In this document: piece after piece, positions 37,901 through 46,990 of the stretch | Layout: every line of letters begins with the position of its first letter | Numbering within the stretch: position 1 is the first letter of the stretch | From: Clostridium weizhouense | Lineage (GTDB): Bacteria > Bacillota > Clostridia > Clostridiales > Clostridiaceae | DNA length: 64,000 nt | Assembly: GCF_019431045.1 (NCBI RefSeq) | Contig: NZ_JAHXPT010000006.1 | Coordinates: forward strand, 1-64,000 | Direction of reading: 5' to 3' | Made by a program: the position numbers and the translations under genes | Notes under the pieces: generated by a model | The model's input: the letters and a program-made list of their open reading frames with translations, nothing else | Told to the model about the DNA's origin: nothing | The model's database searches: none

Positions 37901-39605
37901 TGGTCAGTATTTACAATTGAATCTTGAAGATGAAAATGTAATTCCATGGTTTACATTAACTGATAATAATAAAAATAATAATGATGGCAATACGCCATAT
38001 GGAGGAACCAATTCAGTACATGTTGCTAATAAATATGATCCAAGAAATAATTTTTACACTTATTCTAAAGGAAATATAACTTTTTCAGGAACAGGAGAAA
38101 ATTCCAGAGAAGATTGCCAATATCCAAGGTCAGAATTAAAGTTATTTGTAAATACAATAGTAAAAGCTGAAAGAGGTGCTAATCATAAACCTACAATTAC
38201 AGCTTTAGAAAATATAAATGAAATCCCAGGTAACAAGGATTTGAACTTTAAGGCAATAGTAAAAGATATTGATGGGGATAAAGTTAAAATAAATAGTATT
38301 AAAGTAAAACTAGAAAAAGATGATGATGACAAATATGAGAATATAAGTAATTATAATAGTTTACCAAGTAAATTGAAATCTCAAGGGTCATCATTTGATT
38401 TGAAAATTCCTAGTAGATATTTTAATGATAGGATTAATAAAGACGTAAGTATTGAAATAGTAGCAGAAGATGAAAAAGGAGCTCAACGTATAAAAGAATA
38501 TACAGTAGTTCCAACATTAGAAGCATTATTGGTAGCTGAAGATAAAAAAGTTCAAGTTTTAACAGGAGATCAAATAGATTTTAAAATACCATTAGAAAGA
38601 AAAAATGATAATTCATCTGATAAAATTACAGATGTAGAGCTTAAAGATATTGAATATAATTCACAAAATGTTCAATATGATAGTAAGGATATAAAAGTAG
38701 AGAAGGAAAATAATGAGTATTATTTAGTTGGAAAGTTAATTCCACTTAGGCAACTTGCTGGAGAAAAAATAAATATAATACTTGGTTATAAAAGCAATGG
38801 TGATCCTAAAGAGTGCAATGTTAAGGTTGTAGTTGACAGTAAAGACGGTGAAGTTAAATTAATACTTCAGGATTCTAGAGGGAATCCATTAAATACAGAT
38901 GCAGAGGTTACATTGAGTAATAAGGATGGATTTAATTCTAAAGTAACTGTTCAGAAAGATTTAGAATCAAGATATACTTGGCCAAAAGATTTAAATGATG
39001 AAAAAGTAAAATCAGGTGAATATAATATTTCTTTAGATAAATACAGTGAGGAACAATATAAAGTATCTACTGATAGAACCAATACAGAGGAACAAAATAA
39101 AGGATCTTTTAAAATGGATTTCGATAATCCAAAAATTGAGATGACTATTAAAATTAATATTAATTATACGGAAATAGTTCATGGTATATATAAAGGTTCT
39201 CAAAATAATAATTCTATATCTATAAATAGTATAGATACTAATACTTTGAAAAATACTTTTGCTAAAGAATCAATTGTTCCTATAGGGGCATATATTTCAG
39301 ATTATCAGCCAGGTAATAATATAAATATTAATATAAAAGATGGAAGTATTATTGGAGATGTTAAAGTTTATATATTAGGATCAGATGGGGTAAAAGAGAG
39401 TAAAACCATGAATAAGCAAAATGATAATAACTATACATTTGCTTTTAATGATGGCTCACAGACAGTCTGCAATATATTTATTTTATATAATCAAAGATTA
39501 CCTAATAAGGAAGGGAAGTATCAAAATGAATTGAAGGTTGATAATTGTCCTGAGAGTAGGATAATATTGAGAGTAGGAGAAATAGAGCTTCCAGAATTAT
39601 TTTAA
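34944..39605 (+). CDS. Giant secreted vWA-domain protein, candidate pilus-tip adhesin
   Basis: 1553 residues with an N-terminal signal peptide (about 10-32). A von Willebrand A domain follows with the MIDAS motif DTSSS (about 89-93). Inserted right after it is a Cys/His-rich loop (WCYSCKKY ... YCKEHNTARRH) that could bind zinc. Further on come an EF-hand-like DINGDGLF (about 692), GATase-like modules (VIVIGRYVDN, IVIAGFSDCY), Ig-like repeats (ITALENINEIPGNKDLNF) and a beta-rich C-terminus. No sortase motif or TM anchor. As the last gene of the pilus cluster it occupies the place of PilY1, the vWA tip adhesin of other pili. RBS AAGGGGG. Confidence 0.8.
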   Translation: MNFNFEHNKNKYRILTIFITIIFILSTILPVSVNAINNEKVVPEIKVTYKGIEPSNPKVSQDFKVRYRVDPQGFYYEDSKPKEIVLVLDTSSSINKEINQWCEDYNYYWCYSCKKYIDNTPEEHRNERPNSNHSISSVKYCKEHNTARRHYTTKIYELKKAAKNFLDSLTSISTDGQTPKMKNLKIGIVTYTNKGYINKDLVEVTDSNSIKDNNIKELKNTIDNLTADYGRNIGDGLRKGVYMLNKSDDTNKTMIFMSSGEPINFSMDNKWIDYYTVLDDDNDKYYAVNYPNSNCLEYAKIIGGIINEKKYNVFSIGYGLGDENSSSNQKMKEIHESMGGTENTFFPTAEGDIDKVFQQITDNMIKVSFDDVKLNLNFDDNITMVSGFESTNGNNGVIKINPIVYTKDKNNQYTATPAYQEIEFTVKAKKEGELKLLKEGSNLSYTDINGNLKEIAIDSPTVKIEPYEQTDKGIRILEVEPADSFKLNINGNNKTGIDTTQRNGYEIIVEHMSMPEFIGNKNELNGKYDVIVIGRYVDNSIKNNGYQFNDYSGLENDITELKSKEIKDFINSGQLVYLDVYLYNTNARKLNKLLWEYQNQTTDNLIEDMSVNDYYNKYYNNEITLDKIIDKYIERITQNSSLKRPKLSVQEKPIGDSKDDELGSIDKRNMKFKINLNDVKDEEVTIKLYLDINGDGLFKEEEAVKIMDKVKIIDGSYSFEYKFYNDYPEFIGYLDWRIEVSKPNVLGFNNPIISYADGNVLFRRVKKEKRKINVLQVAPYGRNDLKDNQRKNLNLAENVEFKNLLKELKDYDIKVDVISYEDFYQGSFKGPGRDSLKKSDYDIVIAGFSDCYSDKMNQRALDEIKDYIKVGQGLMLTHDTLWYKLEDIRSSDKFIKQFRDCIGQSRYRDEEFNINEYDIDGVNKIPHDKDKPYGNSKEAIGSTLWARKSDTDVNNSNSTEVYRVNKSLITNYPFELGETIRVRRTHGQYLQLNLEDENVIPWFTLTDNNKNNNDGNTPYGGTNSVHVANKYDPRNNFYTYSKGNITFSGTGENSREDCQYPRSELKLFVNTIVKAERGANHKPTITALENINEIPGNKDLNFKAIVKDIDGDKVKINSIKVKLEKDDDDKYENISNYNSLPSKLKSQGSSFDLKIPSRYFNDRINKDVSIEIVAEDEKGAQRIKEYTVVPTLEALLVAEDKKVQVLTGDQIDFKIPLERKNDNSSDKITDVELKDIEYNSQNVQYDSKDIKVEKENNEYYLVGKLIPLRQLAGEKINIILGYKSNGDPKECNVKVVVDSKDGEVKLILQDSRGNPLNTDAEVTLSNKDGFNSKVTVQKDLESRYTWPKDLNDEKVKSGEYNISLDKYSEEQYKVSTDRTNTEEQNKGSFKMDFDNPKIEMTIKININYTEIVHGIYKGSQNNNSISINSIDTNTLKNTFAKESIVPIGAYISDYQPGNNININIKDGSIIGDVKVYILGSDGVKESKTMNKQNDNNYTFAFNDGSQTVCNIFILYNQRLPNKEGKYQNELKVDNCPESRIILRVGEIELPELF

Positions 39606-39667
39606 ATCAAATTGTATCTTTACCAAATATAATATTTATAAACAATATTTTTAAATATATATTAAAG

Positions 39668-39715
39668 AAAATAGCTTTAGATTAGTTAAAACATTAATCT
39701 AAAGCTATTTTTCTG
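39668..39715 (+). terminator. Terminator of the pilus operon
   Basis: AAAATAGCTTTAGATTA / TAATCTAAAGCTATTTTT stem across a 10-base loop with a T tract. Confidence 0.92.
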
Positions 39716-39911
39716 ATCTGTTTTAAGATAGACATTTAATTTTATTTTGTAAATATTTACAATAAAGTTGAATGTATACAAATAAATGTTTATATTATAA
39801 TATGAGAGGAATTATTGTAAGTTTATAACATAAATTCTATTTTGAGGGGTAAATTTTTAATTTTAAATTATGATAATAAAATTATGGAATAAAAATTTAG
39901 GAGGGAATCTT

Positions 39912-41606
39912 ATGAAGTTAAGAAGTAAAGTATGTATTCTAATATCGTTAATATTGGTTGGATTTAGTTTAATATTAGGATCAATCATGTATTTTAGAAT
40001 AGCTACTATATTAGAAAATAAAACACAAAAAGACTTGAAAACTTCGCTTGATATTAGTTTAACAACACTTGATGCAAAGTATCCAGGTAATTGGAAAGTT
40101 GAAGGGAATATATTATATAAAGGTAGTAATATTATTAATAATGACTTTTCATTTGTTGATTCTATAAAAGAAAAATCAGGTTTGTATGCAAGTATATTTC
40201 TAAATGATACTAGAATAGTTACTAATATAACCAATAAAGATAGACAAAAAGTTATTGGAACTAAAGTAAATGAAGACGTTATTAAAAATGTTCTTAAAGA
40301 AGGTGAAAATAACATTGAAAAAATAAATGTTGAAGGAGAAATTGTTATAGCTTGTTACGCCCCTTTAAGAGATTCAGGTGGAAAGATTATAGGAATGTAT
40401 TTAGTTGGATTACCTCAAGATCAGATAAGACAAGATTTTATTTCTTTAGGATTAACTATAGGAATTACAAGTTTAGTTATATTAGTTTTATTAATAATTA
40501 TAGTTACATTAGGATCAAAATATATACTTAAAAATTTAGAATTATTACAAGAAGATTTAAGATTATTCTCTTCAGGGAATTTTAGAGTGAAAATTAATAA
40601 TAAAGTATTAAATAGAAAAGATGAGATTGGTACTATAGCAAAAGAAATCAAGCAAATGCAGCATGGAATAAAAGGAATGATTAAAAGTATAATTAATGAA
40701 ACAGAAGTTATAAAACATAGCATAGAAAATACTAGTGAAAAATTAAATAGTGTATATGTTGATACAGAAAGTATTTCTTCTACAACACAACAATTATCAG
40801 CCAGCTTAGAGGAAACAGCAGCATCATCTAATGAAATGAATGAGGCTTCAATTAGAATAAAGGGGAATATCCAATCTGGTACACTAAAATCAAGAGATGG
40901 TAAAAAATCAGTTCAGAAGATAAAAGAAAGAGCAGAGGCTTTAAAAGAAAAGGCTATAACTTCACAAAAGGTAGCACAAAATATTTATGATAAAACTCAG
41001 GAAAATATTATTAAATCAATAGAAAAATCTAAATCAATAGAAAAGATAAAATTATTGGCAGATACTATTTTTAATATAGCATCTCAAACAAATCTCTTAT
41101 CATTAAATGCAGCTATTGAAGCGGCAAGAGCAGGAGAAGCTGGTAAAGGCTTTTCAGTTGTTGCAGAAGAGGTAAAACAATTAGCAGAAAGTTCAAAGGA
41201 AGCAGCTGTTGAGATTCAAAGTGTAATAAGCTTGGTTACTGAATCAGTTGAAGATTTAGTTTTAAGCTCAAAGAATATGCTTAAGTTTATGGATTCAACT
41301 ATAGTTAAGGATTATGAAGCATTAGTAAAGACTGGAGAGCAGTATAGCGATGATGCAACTTTTATTGATGATTTAGTATCAGATTTTGTTTTTACTGCTG
41401 AGGCTTTAGAAAAAGATATAAATGGTATGGCTCATACTATAGAAGAAATATCTTCAGCTTCACAAGATGGAGCAGGTGGAGCAACTCTTATCGCTGAAAG
41501 AATTATGGCAATTGTAGAAAGTATAAATAATGTATTAGAAGATGCATGTTCAACAAATAACTGTTCAGAAAAACTAGAAAATGAAGTAAATAAGTTTAGA
41601 ATATAA
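39912..41606 (+). CDS. Methyl-accepting chemotaxis protein with Cache-type sensor
   Basis: 564 residues: TM1 (about 6-28), an extracytoplasmic domain of about 150 residues with single-Cache features ([52 protein letters not shown]), TM2 (about 180-203), HAMP, then the signalling bundle with tip [19 protein letters not shown]. Such Cache domains bind small organic ligands outside the cell. I start at ATG 39912 after GGAGGG; an in-frame ATG at 39870 would add 14 hydrophilic residues without an RBS. The tip reads LLSLNAA where the other MCPs have LLALNA. Confidence 0.93.
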   Translation: MKLRSKVCILISLILVGFSLILGSIMYFRIATILENKTQKDLKTSLDISLTTLDAKYPGNWKVEGNILYKGSNIINNDFSFVDSIKEKSGLYASIFLNDTRIVTNITNKDRQKVIGTKVNEDVIKNVLKEGENNIEKINVEGEIVIACYAPLRDSGGKIIGMYLVGLPQDQIRQDFISLGLTIGITSLVILVLLIIIVTLGSKYILKNLELLQEDLRLFSSGNFRVKINNKVLNRKDEIGTIAKEIKQMQHGIKGMIKSIINETEVIKHSIENTSEKLNSVYVDTESISSTTQQLSASLEETAASSNEMNEASIRIKGNIQSGTLKSRDGKKSVQKIKERAEALKEKAITSQKVAQNIYDKTQENIIKSIEKSKSIEKIKLLADTIFNIASQTNLLSLNAAIEAARAGEAGKGFSVVAEEVKQLAESSKEAAVEIQSVISLVTESVEDLVLSSKNMLKFMDSTIVKDYEALVKTGEQYSDDATFIDDLVSDFVFTAEALEKDINGMAHTIEEISSASQDGAGGATLIAERIMAIVESINNVLEDACSTNNCSEKLENEVNKFRI

Positions 41607-41618
41607 CGAATATAAAAG

Positions 41619-41642
41619 AAAAAGTGGCATTGCCACTTTTTT
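41619..41642. terminator. Terminator after the Cache MCP
   Basis: AAAAGTGGC-att-GCCACTTTT with flanking A and T runs. The same GTGGC/GCCAC module occurs at the right edge of repeat copies at 22690 and 41850. Confidence 0.85.
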
Positions 41643-41715
41643 ATGTCTAGGAAAATATAGAATTTGAGAAGCCTGAAACCTTGATGAAATCTAAGTTTAT
41701 GGAGAGGTTTTTAAA

Positions 41716-41867
41716 TTGACAATGGACGATGGACAATTGACAACGAAGGAAGAAATCTTCTTAAGAAGATTTATAAAATATATTTGAAGAAAGCCTGTGG
41801 CTTTTAACCATAATTGTGCATTGTCAACTGTCAATTGTCAATTGAAACGTGGCATTGCCACTTTTTT
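41716..41867. repeat. Dispersed repeat family A, copy 4
   Basis: GACAATGGACGATGGACAAT arm, hairpin AAATCTTC-ttaa-GAAGATTT in the place of the AAATCAC/GTGATTT hairpin of copies 2 and 3, hairpin AAAGCC-tgt-GGCTTT, complementary arm, then GTGGC-att-GCCAC. It reaches the stop codon of the minus-strand aminotransferase. Confidence 0.88.
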
Positions 41868-43056
41868 ACTTAAGATTATATAATTCAGCTAGTTTAGTGA
41901 AAGCTGATAATGATTTTTCAATTTTTTCATATGATATGCAGTAAGATAATCTTACAAATCCAGGGCATCCGAATGCTGAACCTGGAACTAATAATAGATT
42001 AAATTTCTTTGCATCTTCACAGAATTTTTTATCATCTGCTATTGGTGTTTTAGGGAATAAATAGAATGCTCCTTGAGGTTTAATACAATCAAAGCCAATT
42101 TTAGTTAAATGATTATATAAAAGATCTCTATTTCTTTTATAAATATTAACATCAACTTCTGCATCTAGGCATTTTGCAATAACTCTTTGAAATAATGATG
42201 GAGCATTAACAAAACCTAATATTCTATTAGCAACATTTAATGATGATATTACATCTTCAAAATCGTCCATTTCATTGTTTATTACAACATATCCTATACG
42301 TTCTCCAGGTAATGATAGAGATTTACTGTAAGAATATCCAATGAATGAATTTTTATAATATTTTAATATGCAAGGGACTTCAGCATTATCATAAACTATT
42401 TCTCTATAGGGTTCATCAGAGATTAAATAGATTGTAGTACCAAGTTCTTGTTGCTTTTCATTAAGAACAGTAGCTAAATCTTTTAATGCCTTGTCAGAAT
42501 AAATTACACCAGTTGGATTGTTTGGAGTATTTATTATTAAGGCTTTAGTTTTGTTTGTAATCTTTTCTTTTAAAGCATCTAAATTTGGTTCAAACGTAGT
42601 TGTATCTGGTTCTACGACAACTAGTTTACCGTCAAAGTTTTCTACATAGTTTTTGTATTCTCCGAAGAATGGAGCAAATGTAATAACTTCATCTTCTGGA
42701 TTTAAAAGAGTTTTTAAAAGTATGTTTAATCCTCCAGCAGCACCACAAGTCATAACTATATTATCTTTATTAAGATTTAAACTATGTTTTTTATTAATAA
42801 AATCACTTATTGAAGTTCTTACATCTTCATAACCAGAGTTATTCATATATCCATGAACAAGGTTTGGAGATTCTTCATTTAAAATTTCATTGATTATTGA
42901 TTTAATATTTTCAGGTGGTTCGACATTTGGATTACCTATACTATAGTCAAAAACATTTTCTTCACCATAAATTTTTGCAAGTTTTTTACCTTCTTCAAAC
43001 ATTGCTCTTATAGTAGAGTTGTTTGCTGTTAATTTTTTCATTTTATTTGATATCAT
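41866..43056 (-). CDS. Class I/II PLP-dependent aminotransferase
   Basis: 396-residue aspartate-aminotransferase-fold enzyme. Seen: YSIGNPNVEPP near the N-terminus, TCGAAGGLN (cofactor phosphate region), NTPNNPTG, ISDEPYREIVYD and the PLP-lysine segment YSKSLSLPGERIGY. The substrate is unclear; the group includes aspartate, aromatic and alanine aminotransferases. The start is peculiar: no ribosome binding site is adjacent to either the ATG at 43056 or the one at 43041. A strong GGGGGTG lies about 36 bases upstream with a perfect hairpin between. Confidence 0.9.
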   Translation of the reverse strand: MISNKMKKLTANNSTIRAMFEEGKKLAKIYGEENVFDYSIGNPNVEPPENIKSIINEILNEESPNLVHGYMNNSGYEDVRTSISDFINKKHSLNLNKDNIVMTCGAAGGLNILLKTLLNPEDEVITFAPFFGEYKNYVENFDGKLVVVEPDTTTFEPNLDALKEKITNKTKALIINTPNNPTGVIYSDKALKDLATVLNEKQQELGTTIYLISDEPYREIVYDNAEVPCILKYYKNSFIGYSYSKSLSLPGERIGYVVINNEMDDFEDVISSLNVANRILGFVNAPSLFQRVIAKCLDAEVDVNIYKRNRDLLYNHLTKIGFDCIKPQGAFYLFPKTPIADDKKFCEDAKKFNLLLVPGSAFGCPGFVRLSYCISYEKIEKSLSAFTKLAELYNLK

Positions 43057-43065
43057 TAGTAATCA

Positions 43066-43088
43066 CTATTGCTAAGAATTAGCAATAG
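43066..43088 (-). promoter_or_regulatory. Hairpin between ribosome binding site and start codon
   Basis: CTATTGCTAA-ttc-TTAGCAATAG is a perfect 10-bp stem located between AGGGGGTGTG (43089-43098) and the ATG at 43056. Folding would bring the RBS to about 11-13 bases from the ATG. Confidence 0.65.
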
Positions 43089-43098
43089 CACACCCCCT

Positions 43099-43512
43099 TC
43101 TCTAATTAAATTCTAGATATAAATATTTTAACATAAATTTCCTCAAATTATTATACAATAATACAAAAATAACATATTTAATACATAAAATGAATAATAT
43201 GTTAAATTGATTAGAATAATTATCAATTAAAGTGTTGTAATAATTATGTTATCTTATCGACATTTTATTATAAATAAAATTTTAAATATATTAAATTCTT
43301 AGTGTTTCTTTGTCGAAAAAAATTACATTAATGGTTAAATCCAAACTTTTATGCAAAATATACTAATAATCAGTGGAAAATGATATAATCAAATTATATA
43401 TATATGTTCTAATTTAGGTCATTATATTTATAATCATTTTAAGATTTATATTAATGAACAAGCTTTATTGGAACTTATATAATTTGATTTAGTTAAAGGA
43501 GATGAAAAAAAT
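43099..43512. other. Divergent intergenic region
   Basis: AT-rich sequence between the divergent aminotransferase and MCP genes, expected to hold both promoters. TATAAT at 43384-43389 is a possible -10, without a good -35. No ORF. Confidence 0.4.
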
Positions 43513-44757
43513 ATGTTTAATAATCTTAGTGTTAGAAATAGGCTTATTATAGTCTATAGTCTTACATTTATTATTGGTATATTTACAGGAATCATAATAA
43601 TCTGTGACTCACCAATAAAATTATTAGTATTAATAGCAGCTTTATTATTGGTTATATGTATGATAATATACTCAATCAGAAATATTATCATACCATTAAA
43701 AAAAATAGGGCAATTAGCAGAGAGAATAGGAGATGGAGATTTATCAACTGATATTATAATTAAAAAGAATAATGAGTTTGGAAAAATAGAATCCTCATTA
43801 AATAAAGCACAAGAAAGTGTTAGAGGAATTATTAAAGAAACTATCAATAGATCTTCAACCAGTTCTGCTTTAAGTCAAGAAATATCAGCAGCTATTCAAG
43901 AGTTAACATCAAATATGGATAGTATGGATAATGCAACTGGTAAAATAGTTCATGGAATAGAAGATAATAGTAGTACAATTGAAGAAATATCTGCATCTAT
44001 ACAAGAAATTAATGCAAATATGGAAGAGTTATCAGAAAAGGCTGAAACTTCAAGTGTAAATTCAGAAAAGATAAAGGAAAAAGCTGATGAAATACAAGAA
44101 CATAGTAAAAAAACAATTTCAAATGCTCAAAAAGTATGTGTAGAAAAAGAACAACATATTTTAGAAGCTATCGAAGAAGCAAAAGTTGTTGAAGAAATAA
44201 AGGTAATGGCGGATGCAATAGATGCTATAGCTGGACAAACTAATCTTCTTGCTTTAAATGCTGCAATAGAATCAGCAAGAGCTGGAGAAGCTGGAAGGGG
44301 ATTTGCAGTAGTTGCTGAGGAAGTTAGGAAATTAGCAGAGGAATCATCAAAAACAGTTGTTACGATCCAAAATACAATCAATAAAGTAGAGAATGCATTT
44401 AATAATCTTTCAAGCAATACACAAGAAATATTAAGTTTTATTAAAAATGATGTACAAGATATTCTTGCTAGATATGAAGCAGTAGGAAAGTCTTATGAGA
44501 AAGATGGAAGTTTTGTAAATGAAATGTCATTGCAGTTATCTTCAATGTCACAAGAGATAGGAGCATCTATGGAGCAAATTAGTGCTGCTATTGAAAATAC
44601 GGCAAAGAATGCTGAGTTAAGTACAGAAAATTCACAAAAAATAAAAGAAGGATTACATCAAACATCTGAAGCTATGAATGAAGTTGCATCAATAGTAGAG
44701 CATGAATCAGAAGTTTCTCAAAAATTAAATGAGTTAGTACAAATATTTAAAATATAA
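43513..44757 (+). CDS. Methyl-accepting chemotaxis protein without an external sensor domain
   Basis: 414 residues. Two TM helices (about 9-29 and 31-52) are separated by only a few residues, so there is no extracytoplasmic ligand domain. They are followed by HAMP ([20 protein letters not shown]) and the signalling bundle with tip [21 protein letters not shown]. It must sense a membrane property or a partner protein. RBS AAAGGAGATG. Monocistronic. The tip reads AIESARAG where the usual form is AIEAARAG. Confidence 0.92.
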   Translation: MFNNLSVRNRLIIVYSLTFIIGIFTGIIIICDSPIKLLVLIAALLLVICMIIYSIRNIIIPLKKIGQLAERIGDGDLSTDIIIKKNNEFGKIESSLNKAQESVRGIIKETINRSSTSSALSQEISAAIQELTSNMDSMDNATGKIVHGIEDNSSTIEEISASIQEINANMEELSEKAETSSVNSEKIKEKADEIQEHSKKTISNAQKVCVEKEQHILEAIEEAKVVEEIKVMADAIDAIAGQTNLLALNAAIESARAGEAGRGFAVVAEEVRKLAEESSKTVVTIQNTINKVENAFNNLSSNTQEILSFIKNDVQDILARYEAVGKSYEKDGSFVNEMSLQLSSMSQEIGASMEQISAAIENTAKNAELSTENSQKIKEGLHQTSEAMNEVASIVEHESEVSQKLNELVQIFKI

Positions 44758-44802
44758 TCTTAAAGGATATTTTGGAATATTATTTTTTTTGTATATGTTT
44801 AA

Positions 44803-44923
44803 GTTATAAATATGGATAAGCATTTACGTTATAAAGTTATTAAATAAATTAACATTGTTTAAAAATAATGTTGATATTTTAATATAGATTTGTTGTGTGA
44901 AAGCTTATCCATATTTTTATAAC
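44803..44923. repeat. Long inverted repeat with inner stem between MCP and amidase
   Basis: GTTATAAATATGGATAAGC (44803-44821) is complementary to GCTTATCCATATTTTTATAAC (44903-44923, two extra T). Inside, AACATT/AATGTT forms another stem. No T tract follows directly. Confidence 0.55.
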
Positions 44924-44995
44924 AAAAATTGGAAAAAAATTGAAAATGATTTATAATAATTATGTAACCTAGAATAAAGGGGGGAGATATGTTTC

Positions 44996-45790
44996 GTGAA
45001 TAATATTATTAATGGAAATAGAAATAGAATAAGATACCAACGAAAAAGAGTAGTAAAAAGAGATGAAAATGGGAACTATACAATATATCCAAAAGATATT
45101 GAAAGAAAAAATAATAGAACAAATTATAGGATAAAACAAATGTATAAACAAAGGGTTCGTAATAAAATTATTATATTAATGGTTAGTGCATTTTCATTAT
45201 TAATAATACTAGGATATTTTGATAAGAGTAGATATGTAAGGTTTTTAGAAGATAATCCATATTCTCAAGGAGAAAAAATAAAGATTAGTGATTTGCAAAG
45301 ACAATTACCTAATTTAGAAAATAAATTAGGAATACATGATGTAGAATACAAATGGGATGAAGAATTGGAATATAAGAATAAACCTAAAGTACTAGTTTTT
45401 CATCATGCAGCATCTAAAGAATTGACTCCTCAACAAATAAATGAAATGCATAAAAAGAAAGAGTGGGCCGGTATAGGATATCATTTTTATATAAGAAAAG
45501 ATGGGACTATATATAGGGGGAGACCTGAAAATGCAATAGGAGCGCATATAAAGGGACAAAATAAAGATACATTAGGAATATGTTTAGAAGGAAATTTAGA
45601 GGAAGAGGAACCAACAGAAGAAGAAATTAAAGCTTTAGAAGACTTATCAACATATTTAATAGTTAAATATAATATTAATAAAGTTCAAGGACATGGAGAT
45701 ACTTATGACACATTATGTCCAGGAAAAAATTTCTCAATGGAAAATGTTAAAGAAGGAATAACAACAGAAATAGAGACAATAAAAAGATAA
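44996..45790 (+). CDS. Membrane-anchored N-acetylmuramoyl-L-alanine amidase (Amidase_2)
   Basis: 264 residues: a basic cytoplasmic N-terminus, one TM helix (about 56-73, IIILMVSAFSLLIILGYF), a short linker, then an Amidase_2/PGRP-type zinc amidase. Zinc ligands are seen as His in VFHHAA, His in QGHGD and Cys in DTLCPG, with the conserved GIGYHFYIRKDGTIYRGRP. It cleaves the amide bond between MurNAc and the stem peptide at the outer face of the membrane. Start GTG 44996 after GGGGGGAG; the nearby ATG at 44989 runs into a stop. Roles in wall turnover or spore development are possible. Confidence 0.9.
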   Translation: MNNIINGNRNRIRYQRKRVVKRDENGNYTIYPKDIERKNNRTNYRIKQMYKQRVRNKIIILMVSAFSLLIILGYFDKSRYVRFLEDNPYSQGEKIKISDLQRQLPNLENKLGIHDVEYKWDEELEYKNKPKVLVFHHAASKELTPQQINEMHKKKEWAGIGYHFYIRKDGTIYRGRPENAIGAHIKGQNKDTLGICLEGNLEEEEPTEEEIKALEDLSTYLIVKYNINKVQGHGDTYDTLCPGKNFSMENVKEGITTEIETIKR

Positions 45791-45855
45791 TCTTAATGTC
45801 AGTTTGCTCTTAGACTACAATGTAAAGAGTCATTAAAAATTAAAAAAGAATAATC

Positions 45856-45918
45856 AATCACTTCTATAAATAGTGTTTTAATACAATATAATCTATTTTA
45901 TAGAAGTGATTTTTTTTG
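45856..45918 (+). terminator. Terminator after the amidase
   Basis: AATCACTTCTATAAA pairs with TTTTATAGAAGTGATT followed by eight T. The loop is long (about 25 bases). Confidence 0.8.
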
Positions 45919-46010
45919 TATAGTAAAGTAAAGTTTTTTATAATAATTGTTCGTTGTTATATATTAATTATTAATATTAATGTGAATACAACGATTTTTT
46001 ATTATTTGTT

Positions 46011-46527
46011 TGTGGATAACTTGAAAAAAACAATGATTATATAGCCTATGGAACAAATAACTTGAAAAATTCAAGTGCATATATGAATTCTAATTGTAGT
46101 ATAAGATTTTACTAATGAGAAAAAATATAAGATAAAGTCGATATAAGAGTTTTAGGATTAAGTGATTATTACAGGATTTGGATTAATTTGGAGAAAAAAT
46201 AAATGGTTATCTAATCTGTGCATAACTATGTGAATTAAAATTGTTGATATGTATACGTATAATAGGGTTAAACCCTCTAGATATAAGCTTGTATACTAGT
46301 TGTGGAAAGGTGAAAAAACCCTGTGGATAAAATTGTGGATAAAATAATTACTGTTAAAGTTAAATCCTCTACATCTTGTAAATACAAAATGATATGTAAC
46401 AATATATAGAAATTTGTAAAATTTAATAACAAATATTACTTGAAAATTATGGTAAAAAATAAGATAATATATGTTATTAACACCGTAAATATAGTTGTGG
46501 ACAAAAACTGTGGATAATGTGGAAAAC
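46011..46527. other. Cluster of DnaA boxes in a 1.2-kb gene-free region
   Basis: Five perfect TGTGNATAA sites (TTATNCACA on the minus strand) at 46011, 46217, 46322, 46334 and 46509, all in one orientation. One-mismatch relatives lie at 46496 (TGTGGACAA) and 46519 (TGTGGAAAA). The sequence between is very AT-rich. There is no dnaA or dnaN gene, so this is not the usual oriC. It resembles the DnaA-box clusters that titrate DnaA or modulate initiation in Bacillus and E. coli. Confidence 0.7.
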
Positions 46528-46654
46528 TTAAAGAGAAAAATTTCTTTAAGAAGATATACTTAAAGGAGTATAATGTATTTAGATAATTATTTAGCTAAAA
46601 CTATTAGTTGGATTTTTTAGATACAATTTAGAGTAATGTTAGAGTATAAATCTA

Positions 46655-46689
46655 AATGGAGTGATAGATAAAGTAGTTATTGCTCCATT
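46655..46689 (+). other. Twelve-bp hairpin in the leader of the TIM-barrel gene
   Basis: AATGGAGTGATA pairs with TTATTGCTCCATT (two G-U pairs) across a 10-base loop. More partial pairings follow (GCCCACT at 46703 with AGTAGTGGC near 46780), and tandem ATTAGTAGTGTA repeats lie at about 46833-46856. A structured leader is possible; no known riboswitch or T-box motif is seen. Confidence 0.4.
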
Positions 46690-46990
46690 CAATTATGTTA
46701 GTAGCCCACTTTGTTCCAAATATGAATGCAAAAATTCATAGGTAAAAAAATCTAGCGCTTAGAAAATGGACTTGTTCGAGTAGTGGCACTAATTACGATA
46801 GATATATATGCTAGTATAAATCTACTAAAATTAGTAGTGTAATTAGTAGTGTAATTTTGGTATTATAACGAGGTAGGAATTATCTTATTAGCTTGGGTAA
46901 ACTTGTACTATTGAGTATATTGACCAAGAAGCTCCAACTTATATAAGTAGAGAGGAATTTATTAATGTTTAGTAATAGGGGGGAATATAT

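Noticed and set aside
46011..46527. Interpretation of the DnaA-box cluster as the chromosomal origin
   Set aside because: No dnaA, dnaN, rpmH or recF nearby; clostridial oriC normally adjoins dnaA. Kept as a DnaA-box cluster only.
46600..46990. T-box leader upstream of the TIM-barrel gene
   Set aside because: No AGGGUGGNACCGCG-type T-box sequence and no terminator before the gene.
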